Assembly (NCBI GenBank): GCA_016201065.1
Contig: JACQDL010000053.1
Location: forward strand, 1-64,000
DNA from: Actinomycetota bacterium
Lineage (GTDB): Bacteria > Actinomycetota > Actinomycetes > Mycobacteriales > JACQDL01
Reading direction: 5' to 3'
DNA: 64,000 nt
Shown here: positions 23,005-35,043 of the stretch, one piece after another
How positions within the stretch are numbered: position 1 is the stretch's first letter
Layout of the letters: each line of letters starts with the position of its first letter
Made by a program: the position numbers and the translations under genes
Notes under the pieces: model-generated
What the model was told of the DNA's origin: nothing
The model's database searches: none
What the model saw: only the letters and a program-made list of their open reading frames with translations

Positions 23005-23787
23005 TCAGAGCCTGCGTAGTACGGAGACCACCCGGCCGAGCACAGTGGCGTCATCGGCCTGGATCGGCTGGTACGCCGGGTTGTGCGGTAGCAGCCAGGC
23101 GTGACCGTCCTGCCGTCGGAAGGTCTTGACGGTGGCCTCGCCGTCGATCATGGCGGCCACGATGTCACCGTTCTCGGCGACCGGTTGTTGGCGGATTACC
23201 ACCCAGTCACCGTCGGTGATGGCTGCCTCGACCATCGAGTCACCGGTGACCCGCAGCATGAAGAGGGTGCCCTCGCCGACCAGCTCGCGCGGCAGCGGGA
23301 AGACCTGCTCGACGGCCTCCTCGGCGAGGATCGGCCGGCCGGCGGCGATCCGTCCGACGACGGGCACGAACGCCGGCGCCGGCCGAGCGGCACGCTCCTC
23401 CTCCGACGACGCCAGCGGCTCATCCTGGCCGGGCATCCGGACATCGACCGCGCGCGGCCGGTGCGGGTCGCGGCGGAGCATGCCCTTCTTCTGCAACGCC
23501 GAGAGCTGGTGGGCGACACTGGAGGTGGAGGTGAGGCCCACGGCCTCACCGATCTCGCGGACGCTCGGTGGGTACCCCCGTCGCTCGACCGAGTCGCGGA
23601 TGACCTCCAGGATCCGCCGCTGCCGGGTGGTCAACCCGCTGCCATCGGGAGGTCCGTCCGGAATCTCCCGGACGATGCCGGCCGGTGCCGTGCCGGCCGG
23701 CGCCGGGGCTGCGCCGCGGCCCCGGGTGCGCTGCCTGACCGCCCCGCCGGATCGGCCCTGGCCGTTCTTGCCCGTGTCTGTCGCCAC
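23005..23787 (-). CDS. lexA: LexA repressor
   Basis: [44 protein letters not shown] w[23 protein letters not shown] and EATVKTFRR active-site regions. Confidence 0.96.
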   Translation of the reverse strand: MATDTGKNGQGRSGGAVRQRTRGRGAAPAPAGTAPAGIVREIPDGPPDGSGLTTRQRRILEVIRDSVERRGYPPSVREIGEAVGLTSTSSVAHQLSALQKKGMLRRDPHRPRAVDVRMPGQDEPLASSEEERAARPAPAFVPVVGRIAAGRPILAEEAVEQVFPLPRELVGEGTLFMLRVTGDSMVEAAITDGDWVVIRQQPVAENGDIVAAMIDGEATVKTFRRQDGHAWLLPHNPAYQPIQADDATVLGRVVSVLRRL

Positions 23788-23886
23788 GATCCCTCCTGGT
23801 GCGCCCGAGCTGGGCACGTGTCCGAACCGACCGAGCCGGATCAGTGTCCGATCCAGGAACGACGCTAGCGCGGGCCGGTGACAGAT

Positions 23887-23902
23887 TCAAACGCGTGTTC
23901 GA
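23887..23902. promoter_or_regulatory. SOS box 1 (lexA-proximal)
   Basis: TCAAACGCGTGTTCGA, one mismatch to TCGAAC-N4-GTTCGA. Confidence 0.75.
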
Positions 23903-23967
23903 ACAACACGCCGGACATCACTCGATTTCGTCGAGCCGTGGTGGTAGAAAGTCGCACAGACGTTCGA

Positions 23968-23983
23968 TCGAACAGGTGTTCGC
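23968..23983. promoter_or_regulatory. SOS box 2 (LysM-gene-proximal)
   Basis: TCGAACAGGTGTTCGC, 44 nt upstream of the GTG start of the divergent LysM gene. Confidence 0.82.
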
Positions 23984-24026
23984 CCTCGGTGGGCGGGTCC
24001 TGTCCGGGTGTGTGGGGAGGTCTGCC

Positions 24027-24509
24027 GTGTCGGTTGTACCGGTGTTTCCGTCCGAGCCCGCTGGGCGCGGCGCTCACGGCGCTCACGGCGCTCACGGCGT
24101 GCGCAGCGCGGGCCGGGGCGCTGTCGTGATCCCGTTCCCCCGTGACCGATGTGTCCCGCCGTCGGCCCGGCAGCATGGGCGGCCCGAGCGCGTCGTCCGA
24201 CCGGCGCGGCCCGCCGGACCGGCACCGGTCCGACTGACCCGCCGTGGTCGGTGGGTCGTCGCCGTGGTCGTGCTGGCCCTCGCGGCAGCGGTCGGCTGGT
24301 CGGGGTTCCGCGTGCTCGGCCCGCCGGCGGCCGTGTCCAGCGGGGCGCCGGCGACGATCGAGGTGCAACCCGGGGACACCCTGTGGACGATTGCCCGGCG
24401 GACCGCACCGGAGGCCGATACCCGGGGCATGGTCGACCAGCTCAAGCGCCGTAACGGGTTGCCCGACGGCGCGGTCCGGGCCGGTCAACGCCTGGTCCTG
24501 CACCCCTGA
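24027..24509 (+). CDS. TM + LysM protein, likely SOS-induced cell-division suppressor (ChiZ/Rv2719c/DivS-like position)
   Basis: GTG start with GGGGAGG upstream; TM RWVVAVVVLALAAAVGWSGF; LysM IEVQPGDTLWTIARRTAPEADTRGMVDQLKRRNGL; divergent from lexA. Confidence 0.8.
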   Translation: MSVVPVFPSEPAGRGAHGAHGAHGVRSAGRGAVVIPFPRDRCVPPSARQHGRPERVVRPARPAGPAPVRLTRRGRWVVAVVVLALAAAVGWSGFRVLGPPAAVSSGAPATIEVQPGDTLWTIARRTAPEADTRGMVDQLKRRNGLPDGAVRAGQRLVLHP

Positions 24510-25447
24510 TCTGGCCGGTCGGCCAGCTCGGCGACGAAACCCTCACGCCAGGATGCGTAGCGGGGGCGCCAGTCCAGGCTCAGCCGGGCGCGGGTGTTGT
24601 CGGCGCCGCGCAGCTGGGTCATGAAGGCCACACCCCAGCCACCCACCGCCAGCCGCGCGGCCGCCTTCGGGATGCTCCTGGGTTTGGGCGCGGACACGAC
24701 GTCCGCGAGGAAGGGTAGCCACACGCTCATCGGGGCGGGCTCGTCGTCGACCACGTTGAGCGCTCCGGCCGTGTCCTTGCCCAGGGCCGCCACGATCGCG
24801 GTGGACGCGTCGTGGGCGTGGGTGAAGGAGAACGTCGCCGTGCCGCCCCCGACCAGCGGCACCTTCCCGGCGCGCACCTGGCGCACGAACGAACCGTCGG
24901 TGGCGTAGCTGGAGCCGGGCCCGTACAGGTGGCCGAACCGCAACACCAGCCCCTGCGCCTGTGTGGTGAGCCGTTCCAGCTCCTTCAGCGCCGCCAGGAC
25001 CGGTGCGAACTGCCTGGGCGGGTCACGCCACAGCGGCGCGTCCTCGTGGGCCGGTCCCGCACCGTCCGGGTCGTACGCGAACGCCAGACCCTCAGCGATC
25101 ATCCGCCGCACGCCGACCTGCTCCGCCGCGTCCAGCAGGTTGCGGGTGCCGTGCGTCCGCAGCCGGTTGGTGAGCGCGAACTCGCTGGTCATCCGCTTCG
25201 GGTTGAGCTCGGCGGGGATCGCGGTGAGCAGGTTGACGATCGCGTCCGGTCGCACGTCGCGCACCACCCGGGTGACCGCGTCGCGATCCAGGGCGTCGAG
25301 GGCGACGAACCGGGTGCTCCCGGTCGGTCCGGTCACCGCCGGGTGGCGGGTCCGGCTCACCCCGACGACCTCATGGCCGACCGAGGTGAGCAGCGGCACC
25401 AGCTGGCGGCCGATCACACCGGTCGCGCCCGCTACCAGAACTCGCAT
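24485..25447 (-). CDS. NAD-dependent epimerase/dehydratase
   Basis: MRVLVAGATGVIGRQLVPLL Rossmann motif. Confidence 0.87.
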   Translation of the reverse strand: MRVLVAGATGVIGRQLVPLLTSVGHEVVGVSRTRHPAVTGPTGSTRFVALDALDRDAVTRVVRDVRPDAIVNLLTAIPAELNPKRMTSEFALTNRLRTHGTRNLLDAAEQVGVRRMIAEGLAFAYDPDGAGPAHEDAPLWRDPPRQFAPVLAALKELERLTTQAQGLVLRFGHLYGPGSSYATDGSFVRQVRAGKVPLVGGGTATFSFTHAHDASTAIVAALGKDTAGALNVVDDEPAPMSVWLPFLADVVSAPKPRSIPKAAARLAVGGWGVAFMTQLRGADNTRARLSLDWRPRYASWREGFVAELADRPDQGCRTRR

Positions 25448-25668
25448 GATCCCTCCCGAAATCCGGCGCTGCCCTCTGGGCACGCCTCGGCATCACGACG
25501 GGCGACCGGACCTCGTTGTGACACCCGGTGCTGTGACCTGGATCACTGCCGTACCGCGCCAGCAGCCCGTGGACGCGGCGCCTGACCGACGCCCGGGCGC
25601 CACGAAGGTGAGGCTGCCCTTCGGTGCACGTGTGGCGGTCGTGCGCTTTACTTCGTTGCGTGGCGATG

Positions 25669-26373
25669 TTCGAGCTTCTCAACGGGCACGTCGAGGGACA
25701 CCGGACCGGCCGTGCCGGCTGGCTGCGGGCGGCGGTGCTCGGCGCCAACGACGGGCTGGTCTCGACCGCGTCGCTGATGGTCGGCGTCGCCGCCAGCCAC
25801 GCGTCGACCGGCGCCGTCATCACGGCCGGCGTCGCCGGGCTGGCGGCCGGCGCGATGGCGATGGCGGCCGGTGAGTACGTGTCGGTCAGCTCGCAGGTGG
25901 ACGTCGAGCGGGCGGACCGGACCCAGGAGGAGCGTGAGCTCGCCGCCGATCCCGACGCCGAGCTGGCCGAACTCACCGGCATCTACCGGGACCGTGGCCT
26001 GCCGCACGACCTCGCCGTGCAGGTCGCCCTAGCGCTGCACGAGCGGGACCCGCTCGCCGCGCACCTCCGTGACGAGCTGGGCTTCTTCGAGCACTCGGCG
26101 GCCCGGCCGATCCAGGCTGCGATCGCGTCGGCGTTGAGCTTCCTCCTCGGTGGCCTGGTGCCGTTCCTCGGCATGCTCGGGGACGGGTCGACATCCCGCA
26201 TCGGCCTGGTGGTCGTGGCGGCCCTGCTGGGCCTGGCCGGGGCCGGTGTGCTCGGCGCCCGGGTCGCCGGTGCCGGTCTGCTCCGTCCGGCCCTGCGGGT
26301 CGTTCTCGGCGGCGGCGCGGCGATGCTGGTCACCGCAGCCGTGGGGAGCGCCGTGCAGCTGTCCGGCGGCTGA
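25669..26373 (+). CDS. VIT1/CCC1 family transporter
   Basis: GWLRAAVLGANDGLVSTASLMVGVAAS and C-terminal TM pairs. Confidence 0.88.
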   Translation, partial: FELLNGHVEGHRTGRAGWLRAAVLGANDGLVSTASLMVGVAASHASTGAVITAGVAGLAAGAMAMAAGEYVSVSSQVDVERADRTQEERELAADPDAELAELTGIYRDRGLPHDLAVQVALALHERDPLAAHLRDELGFFEHSAARPIQAAIASALSFLLGGLVPFLGMLGDGSTSRIGLVVVAALLGLAGAGVLGARVAGAGLLRPALRVVLGGGAAMLVTAAVGSAVQLSGG

Positions 26374-26501
26374 CCGGCACCGATCCACCGCAACCGCACG
26401 GCAACCCGGCGCGACCCGAGGTCGCGCCGGAGCGGGCTGACCATCGCAGGTGACCGGCGCTGGCCCGGCCAGCGCGGACCTCCGCCCCTCAGGAGACCCG
26501 C

Positions 26502-27797
26502 ATGGTGACGAGGTTCCGCATCACCGCGTCGATCGCCTGCGCCGCAGCGGTGCTCGCGTCCGGCGTGCTCGGCAGCGGCCCGGTGGCCGCCAGCGCGCCC
26601 ACACCGACGCCCACGTCCACAGCCACACCAGGCCTGACCCCCGGTCCGGTGCAGACAGCCAACCCCGCACCGTCAGTGCCGGTTCCCCCCGTCCCGGTTG
26701 GGTTGCCCGACGGCATCGAGGAGTTGGCCAGCTACGTGGGGCAGGTGGCCTGCGACCCGACCGCGAAACCCGGTGTGCTCGCGCTGGGGCGACTTCTCAC
26801 TGCCACCTATCCTGGCACCAGCTTCGGCATTGCTCGGATCTGCGGCTCCGGCCGGAGCGAGCACTACGAGGGTCGCGCGGTGGACTGGATGAACTCGGTC
26901 CGTGTCCCGCAGCAGGCGGCTCAGGCGGACGCGTTGATCGCGTGGCTGTTCGCCAGGGACTCGACCGGTAGGCCGGACGCGATGCTGCGCCGGCTGGGCA
27001 TCATGTACCTCATCTGGAACAACCGGATCTGGGGCGGCTACTCGGCCGACCGTGGCTGGCTGCCCTACCGCGACTGCGCGAGCCATCCCGAGGCGAGCTA
27101 CGACACGACCTGCCACCGCGATCACATCCACCTCTCGCTGTCGTGGTCGGGTGCGATGGCCCGCACGTCGTACTGGACCGGCAAGGTGGCCGTGGCCGAC
27201 TACGGGCCGTGCCGGCCCGCGGACCTCAACTGGGCGCCGCCGTACCGCGCACCCAACCCGCTGTGGTGCCCGCCCTACCCGCAGGTCACCGCGGCGAAGG
27301 ACGCCTCCGCGGTGCTGGTCGGGCTCACCGCGTACTCGGGTGCGGTGGTACGGCGCGGGTCGACCGGGCCAGCCGTCAGCGCGGTGCAGCGTGCCGTCGA
27401 CGTCACGGTGGACGGTGTCTTCGGCCCGCGGACCGAGGCCGCGGTCGTCGCGTTCCATCGCGCCCAGGGACTGCCGGTGACCGGGGTCGTCGACGCCGCG
27501 ACGTGGCGGGCGCTGCTCAGGGTCGCCGTACGAACCCCGACCCCCACCCCGACTGCGGGTGGGTCCAGCTCGCCACCGGCCATGGCGGATCCACTGGCGC
27601 AGCATCGGCACCTCGTGCTGCGGTACGGGGCGCGCGGCGAGGCCGTGCGGTCCGTACAGCGTGCGCTGGGGGTGCGCCCGACCAGCGGATGGTTCGGTCC
27701 GATCACCACCGCGACGGTGGCCCGCTACCAGCGGGTGCACCGGCTTCCGGTCACCGGTGTGGTCGACGCGGGCACCTGGCGCACGCTCGGTGCCTGA
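26502..27797 (+). CDS. Secreted M15-like (ARB_07466-type) protein with two peptidoglycan-binding domains
   Basis: Signal peptide, PT-rich linker, SEHYEGRAVDWM...YLIWNNRIWG...CHRDHIHLSLSW metal-ligand-like pattern, two PG_binding_1 repeats. Confidence 0.78.
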   Translation: MVTRFRITASIACAAAVLASGVLGSGPVAASAPTPTPTSTATPGLTPGPVQTANPAPSVPVPPVPVGLPDGIEELASYVGQVACDPTAKPGVLALGRLLTATYPGTSFGIARICGSGRSEHYEGRAVDWMNSVRVPQQAAQADALIAWLFARDSTGRPDAMLRRLGIMYLIWNNRIWGGYSADRGWLPYRDCASHPEASYDTTCHRDHIHLSLSWSGAMARTSYWTGKVAVADYGPCRPADLNWAPPYRAPNPLWCPPYPQVTAAKDASAVLVGLTAYSGAVVRRGSTGPAVSAVQRAVDVTVDGVFGPRTEAAVVAFHRAQGLPVTGVVDAATWRALLRVAVRTPTPTPTAGGSSSPPAMADPLAQHRHLVLRYGARGEAVRSVQRALGVRPTSGWFGPITTATVARYQRVHRLPVTGVVDAGTWRTLGA

Positions 27798-27965
27798 TGG
27801 CGAGCGCCGGCCCGCCAGATCGCCTCGCGGCGCAAGGTCGCTCGTGGCGACATGGGTGGGAACCGGGGGTCATGAACGGGCCGGCGCGAGGTATAAGGTA
27901 CCGCACGGGCCGGATCTTCCGCCGGGAAGCGGAAACTGTATGTCCCGTCACGTACGGTGGTGCGC

Positions 27966-28592
27966 ATGACCGAGACCGGGCAGTCCACGGGTCGGCGTCG
28001 GCGACCGCATGTTGTGCCTGACGTGGAGCGGCTCGCCGGTCCCCAGTGGCAGAGCGAGCCGGCGGGTCGCCTGGAGCTTGCGCACGCGACCGCCGCGGCT
28101 GTCGTGCGGGTTGGCCGCGAGCGGTCCGGGCCGGACGCCCCAGACCTGCTCACGCTGGCCGACGAGGTCGGCTTGGACACCCTTGCCGAACTGTGGCGGT
28201 TGGCCGCCGACGACTCGCTGCCGGGCGTGCTGTGGGCGTTGTACCTGCTCCGGAGCTGGTGCCAGGAGCAAGGGACGGTTCTGGCGCGTTGGTACGCCGC
28301 CGGACGACCGCTGGCGCCGGTCGCCGAGGTGGTGGCCGGGATGTCCGACTTCGGCGACCCGGCTGCGGTGCGCCAGCTCGCCGACGACGTGCTCACGGGC
28401 GCCTACGGCGGAGACTTCGCGGTGGCCCTGGACCGGGCGGCGGCGTTTTTCCGGATCGTCGCCATCGGTCGGGTCGAGGTCGCCAGGGACGAGGATCGGG
28501 TCGCCGAGCGGGATCGGGCCGATCGCAACGTGCGTACGGCCGAGGCACTGGAGCGGGCCGCGACCGCGTGGCGAAGTGGCCTGCTCCGCTAG
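27966..28592 (+). CDS. Conserved hypothetical protein
   Basis: 208 aa ORF, ATG 27966, good coding character, no clear family. Confidence 0.6.
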   Translation: MTETGQSTGRRRRPHVVPDVERLAGPQWQSEPAGRLELAHATAAAVVRVGRERSGPDAPDLLTLADEVGLDTLAELWRLAADDSLPGVLWALYLLRSWCQEQGTVLARWYAAGRPLAPVAEVVAGMSDFGDPAAVRQLADDVLTGAYGGDFAVALDRAAAFFRIVAIGRVEVARDEDRVAERDRADRNVRTAEALERAATAWRSGLLR

Positions 28593-28741
28593 CGTGCCCG
28601 GGGTGCGCCGACGGGCCCGCTGGCTCGGGTACCGGATGGTGCTCGCCGGGACGGCGGCATTGTGACCGGAGACCCTTCCCATCGGGTCCCTCGCGGGGGA
28701 GGCTGATGGTGCGGTGTCACTCCTGGTGAGGAGGTGAGCTC

Positions 28742-28942
28742 ATGCACGCTGCTGTCGGAGACCGGCTGCACGTACGCGGCCACACGGTGGGTGAGCACGA
28801 TCGGATCGGCGAGATCATCGAGGTGCGTGGTGCGGACGGTGCGCCGCCGTACCTGGTGCAGTTCGAGGACGGCCACGAGACCCTCGTTTTCCCAGGTCCG
28901 GACGCCGTGGTCGAGTCGCCGGCGGATCAGGCCCGCGAGTAG
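28742..28942 (+). CDS. DUF1918 protein
   Basis: MHAAVGDRLHVRGHTVGEHDRIGEIIEVRGADGAPPYLVQFEDGHETLVFPGPDA. Confidence 0.85.
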   Translation: MHAAVGDRLHVRGHTVGEHDRIGEIIEVRGADGAPPYLVQFEDGHETLVFPGPDAVVESPADQARE

Positions 28943-28974
28943 TCGCGGGCCAGGGGTCCCGGAGTCCGGACCGG

Positions 28975-29313
28975 TCAGCCGGTCCGGACTGTCAACTCGG
29001 GCAGACCTAGCGTGGTGCATGTCTCGTTGACGATGCGGGCGTCATCGGCGAGGCCGTGCCGGCTGTCAATGTCCGATGTTTCGTCCCGGTTGAGGACGAA
29101 ATAGTCGATCGCACCCCGTACTGCCGACCGGTCGGCTTCGTTCCTGTCGGCTGTGGCGTCGACCAGGGACCAGAGGGCGTCGGCGATCCGGGCGCCGAGG
29201 CCGAGGTCGACGTTCTCGTTGTCGAGCGCCTCCCGGGCGAGTTCCTCAAGGTGCCGGGCGACCTTCAGTTTCAGGTCTCGGACGCCGTGCGCGGGCAGTG
29301 CGAACTCGGTCAT
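28975..29313 (-). CDS. Conserved hypothetical protein
   Basis: 112 aa acidic/helical ORF MTEFALPAHGVRDLKLKVARHLEELAREALDNEN. Confidence 0.55.
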   Translation of the reverse strand: MTEFALPAHGVRDLKLKVARHLEELAREALDNENVDLGLGARIADALWSLVDATADRNEADRSAVRGAIDYFVLNRDETSDIDSRHGLADDARIVNETCTTLGLPELTVRTG

Positions 29314-29445
29314 CGGCGCAGCATCGCATGGTCGTTATCGTGCTTTCGCGCCGGGTTGTCAATCCGGTGTCCACAGCGCGGGGCGCTGTCCACAGCGTGT
29401 GTTGGCAGCCTCCCACCGGTCGCAGGTCCGGTCCAGGCTGGTCCC

Positions 29446-30585
29446 ATGACTGGATCGTCGAGCGGGGCCGGTGACTGCGAGCCAGAGCCCCCGCCACTTC
29501 GGGTTCAGGGTCCGGCCGACCTCGTCGAGCTCGTGCCCTACCTGGTCGGGTTCCATCCCAGCGACAGCGTCGTGGTGGTCGCCTTCGACCCGTTGGCACA
29601 ACGGGTGGGTCTCGTGTTGCGTGCCGACCGTGCCGATCTCCGCTCCGAGCCAGAGCTCCGCGACCGGTTGGCCAACCACGTGGCCCGCACGGGTGCGTGG
29701 GAGCTGGTCGTGGTCGTCGTCGCCAGCGGCGACGACGCCATGCCGCTGGCGGGTGCGGCGCTGCCCGATGTCGATCTCGTCACGGGAATCACCGAGGCCG
29801 TGACCCGGGAGGGGTTGTCGGTCGCCGACGCGTTGTACGTGGGATCGGGCCGGTGGTGGTCCTACCGCTGCCGTGGGGAGGGCTGTTGCCCGCTGGACGG
29901 GCGTCCCGTCCGCGGTCCCGCCTCCCGGGTCGCGGCCGAGGCGACGTACGCCGGGCTGGTCGCGCTGCCCGACCGGGCCGCGCTCGCCGCCGGGCTCGAC
30001 CCGTTGGGCCGGGAGGAGCAGGATCGGTTCGGCGTGGCGGTGGAGCGGGCCGCAGTGGAGCGTGCGCGCCATCGGGGGCTCCGGGAGCGAGGTCAGTGGA
30101 GGGAAGCCGCCCGAGGCCGGGTCCAGCGCGCGCTGGATCGGCTCGACGGGTCGGGTCCGGTGCCGTGGCTGCCCGATCGAGCAGCTGGGCGTCTTGTGGT
30201 TGCGCTCGGCGATGTGGCAATCCGGGACGACGCATGGCTGTGGATGGAGCAGGCGTCGAGTCGGTGGATGCCGGCCCTCGAGCTGTGGCGGCAACTCGCC
30301 CGACGGGCACCAGCGCCGTACCGGGTTCCGCCGTTGTTCCTCGCCAGCTGGGCCGCGTGGCGTTCCGGTTCGGGTGCGCTGGCCCGTCTCGCCGTCGAGC
30401 GGGCGCTCGAGATCGACCCCGACTACGGCGCTGCCGGGTTGCTGGAGCAGGCCATCGCCCAGGGCATGGACCCCCGGACGGCGCCACCGCTCGTCCCTCC
30501 GGCCGCGGTCGCGGCCGCCGGCTGCCCGGAGCGGCCCGGAGCCGCCGGCCACGTGCGGGACCGGCGCGGGCGGGCGGGCCAGTGA
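29446..30585 (+). CDS. DUF4192 domain-containing protein
   Basis: GPADLVELVPYLVGFHPSDSVVVVAF N-terminus; start ATG 29446. Confidence 0.85.
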   Translation: MTGSSSGAGDCEPEPPPLRVQGPADLVELVPYLVGFHPSDSVVVVAFDPLAQRVGLVLRADRADLRSEPELRDRLANHVARTGAWELVVVVVASGDDAMPLAGAALPDVDLVTGITEAVTREGLSVADALYVGSGRWWSYRCRGEGCCPLDGRPVRGPASRVAAEATYAGLVALPDRAALAAGLDPLGREEQDRFGVAVERAAVERARHRGLRERGQWREAARGRVQRALDRLDGSGPVPWLPDRAAGRLVVALGDVAIRDDAWLWMEQASSRWMPALELWRQLARRAPAPYRVPPLFLASWAAWRSGSGALARLAVERALEIDPDYGAAGLLEQAIAQGMDPRTAPPLVPPAAVAAAGCPERPGAAGHVRDRRGRAGQ

Positions 30586-30602
30586 GCCGCCGCCGCTCGC
30601 GA

Positions 30603-32519
30603 TCAGCCCGCCAGCGAGAGGGTGACACCCACGGGGCGGTGGTCGGAGTTCGTGGCCGGCAGCGCCAGGGGGTCGGCGGCCCGCAGGTCGTGGGTGATCA
30701 GGATGTGGTCGACCTGGTGCCGTGGCAGGTCGGACGGGTAGGTCGGCAGCGGCCTTACGGCCGCGAGGGCGTCGGTGAAGTCGGATGCGAGACTGCGGTA
30801 CGCCGCGCTGCCCGGCTCGATGCCGAGATCTCCGGCCATCACCACCGGGCGGTTCTTCGCTCTGAGCCGGGTGGCGATCTGTCCGAGCCGCTCGGCAACG
30901 CCCACCTCGACGGCCCCGGTGGCACCGGGTTGCAGCTGCGTCGCGACCAGCCCGAGCTCGGTCCCGGTATCCAGGCGGAAGACAACGGAGAGGGCGGTCG
31001 CGGTGCTCGGGTCACCAGGCTCGGACACCCGTTCGGTTCGGGTGGACACCACGGGGAAGCGGGCGAGGACCGCGTTGCCACGGACCTCGTCTGCGCCGGG
31101 TGCGTAGATGAAGGGCATCCGCAGGGATTCGGCGAGCAGTTGCAGCAGGTCGTGCCCACCGCTGGTGAGGCTGCCACGGTCGACCTCGTTGAGCACGACC
31201 ACGGACGGGTGCAGGGCGGCGATCGCCCGCCCGACATCGCTTGGGTTGAAACGTCCGTGCAGGTCATAGCCGGCCCGCACGTTGTAGGTCACGAGCCGGA
31301 TCGGATACGTCGCGCTGGACCGGTTCGTGATCGGTTCGCGGTTGGCTGCCACGGCCGCCAGCGAGCCGATCAAGGCCAGGAAGGTGGCGGCCATGCCAAC
31401 CGGCACCACCCGCCAGCCGCCACCCGGCCGGCTACGGAGAGCCGACCAGGTATGGGCACTTCCCGCACCCAGCAGACCACCCAGCCCGACCAGGAGCCCG
31501 CCCGCCAGCAGCCACCCGGCCCGGGCGGGACCCGTGGCCGCACCGTGGCCGAAAATCAGTACCACCAGTGCCACCATCCCGGCGCCAGCCGCAACCGCAC
31601 GACGGTTGGGTGTGGTGGCCCGCTCACCCTCGCCGGCCCAACCGAGCGTTGCGGCCAGCGCGAGGGCAGCGCCGGCCTGCGACCACACCGCCCAGGCAGG
31701 AAGCAGTCCAGTCACCCCGTTCGACGTCGTGGTGGGCAGGGTGGCCCCCGCGACCAGGGCCAGGAGTACCGCGACCGGAGCGAACGGTGTGCGGGTCCAC
31801 CGGCGAGCCCGCGCACAGACGAGCACGGCGAGGCAGCTCGCGACGAGCACGACAAACGCGGGTTGGTACGCATCCCACTGGGTGGCTGCGTCGGCGCGCG
31901 CCGGAGCGCCGCTGACCAGGCCGGCGACGACCAGAGCCGGCCCCACGGCAAACCACAAGCCGGGGGCTGCCACCTCCCGGCCGCCCCGATCGGTGGCTCG
32001 CCTGCTCGCCGCGACCAGGCCGACGCCGACGAGCACGACCAACAGCCACGGCCCGAAGCCGGTGTACCAGGTGAGGTCCACGGTACGCATCGACACATGG
32101 ACGATCACCGATGCGGCGACACCGGTGCTCACCCCAGCCGCGACGGGTCCACCGGCCACCGGACTGGCGGCCATCCCGACCAGCCAGACCACTGCGGCGG
32201 TCATGGCGAGGGAGGATGCGTAGAGCTGAGGTGCGTCGCCGTGCGTGCCCTGCAGGATGGCGCGGGCCACCGCGACGCCGGCGGCGCCGACCAGGGCGAC
32301 GGTCCTGGAGTCTGCCTTCCTGAGCGCACCGGCGGCGAGCAGCCCACCGGCGATCCATGCCACCCCGAGGAGCCCCAGGCGGAGCGTGACGTGGCTGGTC
32401 TCGCCCCACCTCAAGATCATCGATGGCAACCAGACCCGGAGTACATCAAGGATGAGGAAGACGCCCAGCGCCATCGATGTCACCGTCGACCACGGACGTT
32501 GTGAAGTCACCGCCAGCAT
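30603..32519 (-). CDS. Polytopic membrane protein with C-terminal endonuclease/exonuclease/phosphatase (EEP) domain
   Basis: Many TM helices then RLVTYNVRAGYDLHGRFN...VVLNEVDRG...VMAGDLGIEPGS...HQVDHILITHD...NSDHRPVGVTL; start uncertain. Confidence 0.8.
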   Translation of the reverse strand: MLAVTSQRPWSTVTSMALGVFLILDVLRVWLPSMILRWGETSHVTLRLGLLGVAWIAGGLLAAGALRKADSRTVALVGAAGVAVARAILQGTHGDAPQLYASSLAMTAAVVWLVGMAASPVAGGPVAAGVSTGVAASVIVHVSMRTVDLTWYTGFGPWLLVVLVGVGLVAASRRATDRGGREVAAPGLWFAVGPALVVAGLVSGAPARADAATQWDAYQPAFVVLVASCLAVLVCARARRWTRTPFAPVAVLLALVAGATLPTTTSNGVTGLLPAWAVWSQAGAALALAATLGWAGEGERATTPNRRAVAAGAGMVALVVLIFGHGAATGPARAGWLLAGGLLVGLGGLLGAGSAHTWSALRSRPGGGWRVVPVGMAATFLALIGSLAAVAANREPITNRSSATYPIRLVTYNVRAGYDLHGRFNPSDVGRAIAALHPSVVVLNEVDRGSLTSGGHDLLQLLAESLRMPFIYAPGADEVRGNAVLARFPVVSTRTERVSEPGDPSTATALSVVFRLDTGTELGLVATQLQPGATGAVEVGVAERLGQIATRLRAKNRPVVMAGDLGIEPGSAAYRSLASDFTDALAAVRPLPTYPSDLPRHQVDHILITHDLRAADPLALPATNSDHRPVGVTLSLAG

Positions 32520-32660
32520 GTACCGCACCGCCGGGCGTACCGGCAACCCAGACGCGCGAGCGGCGCCCGGCGGTGATCGGTCGGGCAGCTCTCGTTGGGC
32601 CTGTTCACCCACCGCCGTCCTGCCGGTCCGGGCATCTATGCGGGTATGGTCGGGTGACGT

Positions 32661-34966
<2,306 letters not shown>

Positions 34967-35043
34967 CCGAGCAGTATGCCGGTCCGCACGGTGACCGCAA
35001 CGACCGACCCGACGTGTCGGGTGGCAAGTTGGCCACCACCCGG

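Noticed and set aside
29697-32504. 935-aa plus-strand ORF
   Set aside because: Out of frame with DUF4192 and antisense to the EEP membrane gene; Arg/Gly/Pro-biased composition typical of spurious high-GC ORFs
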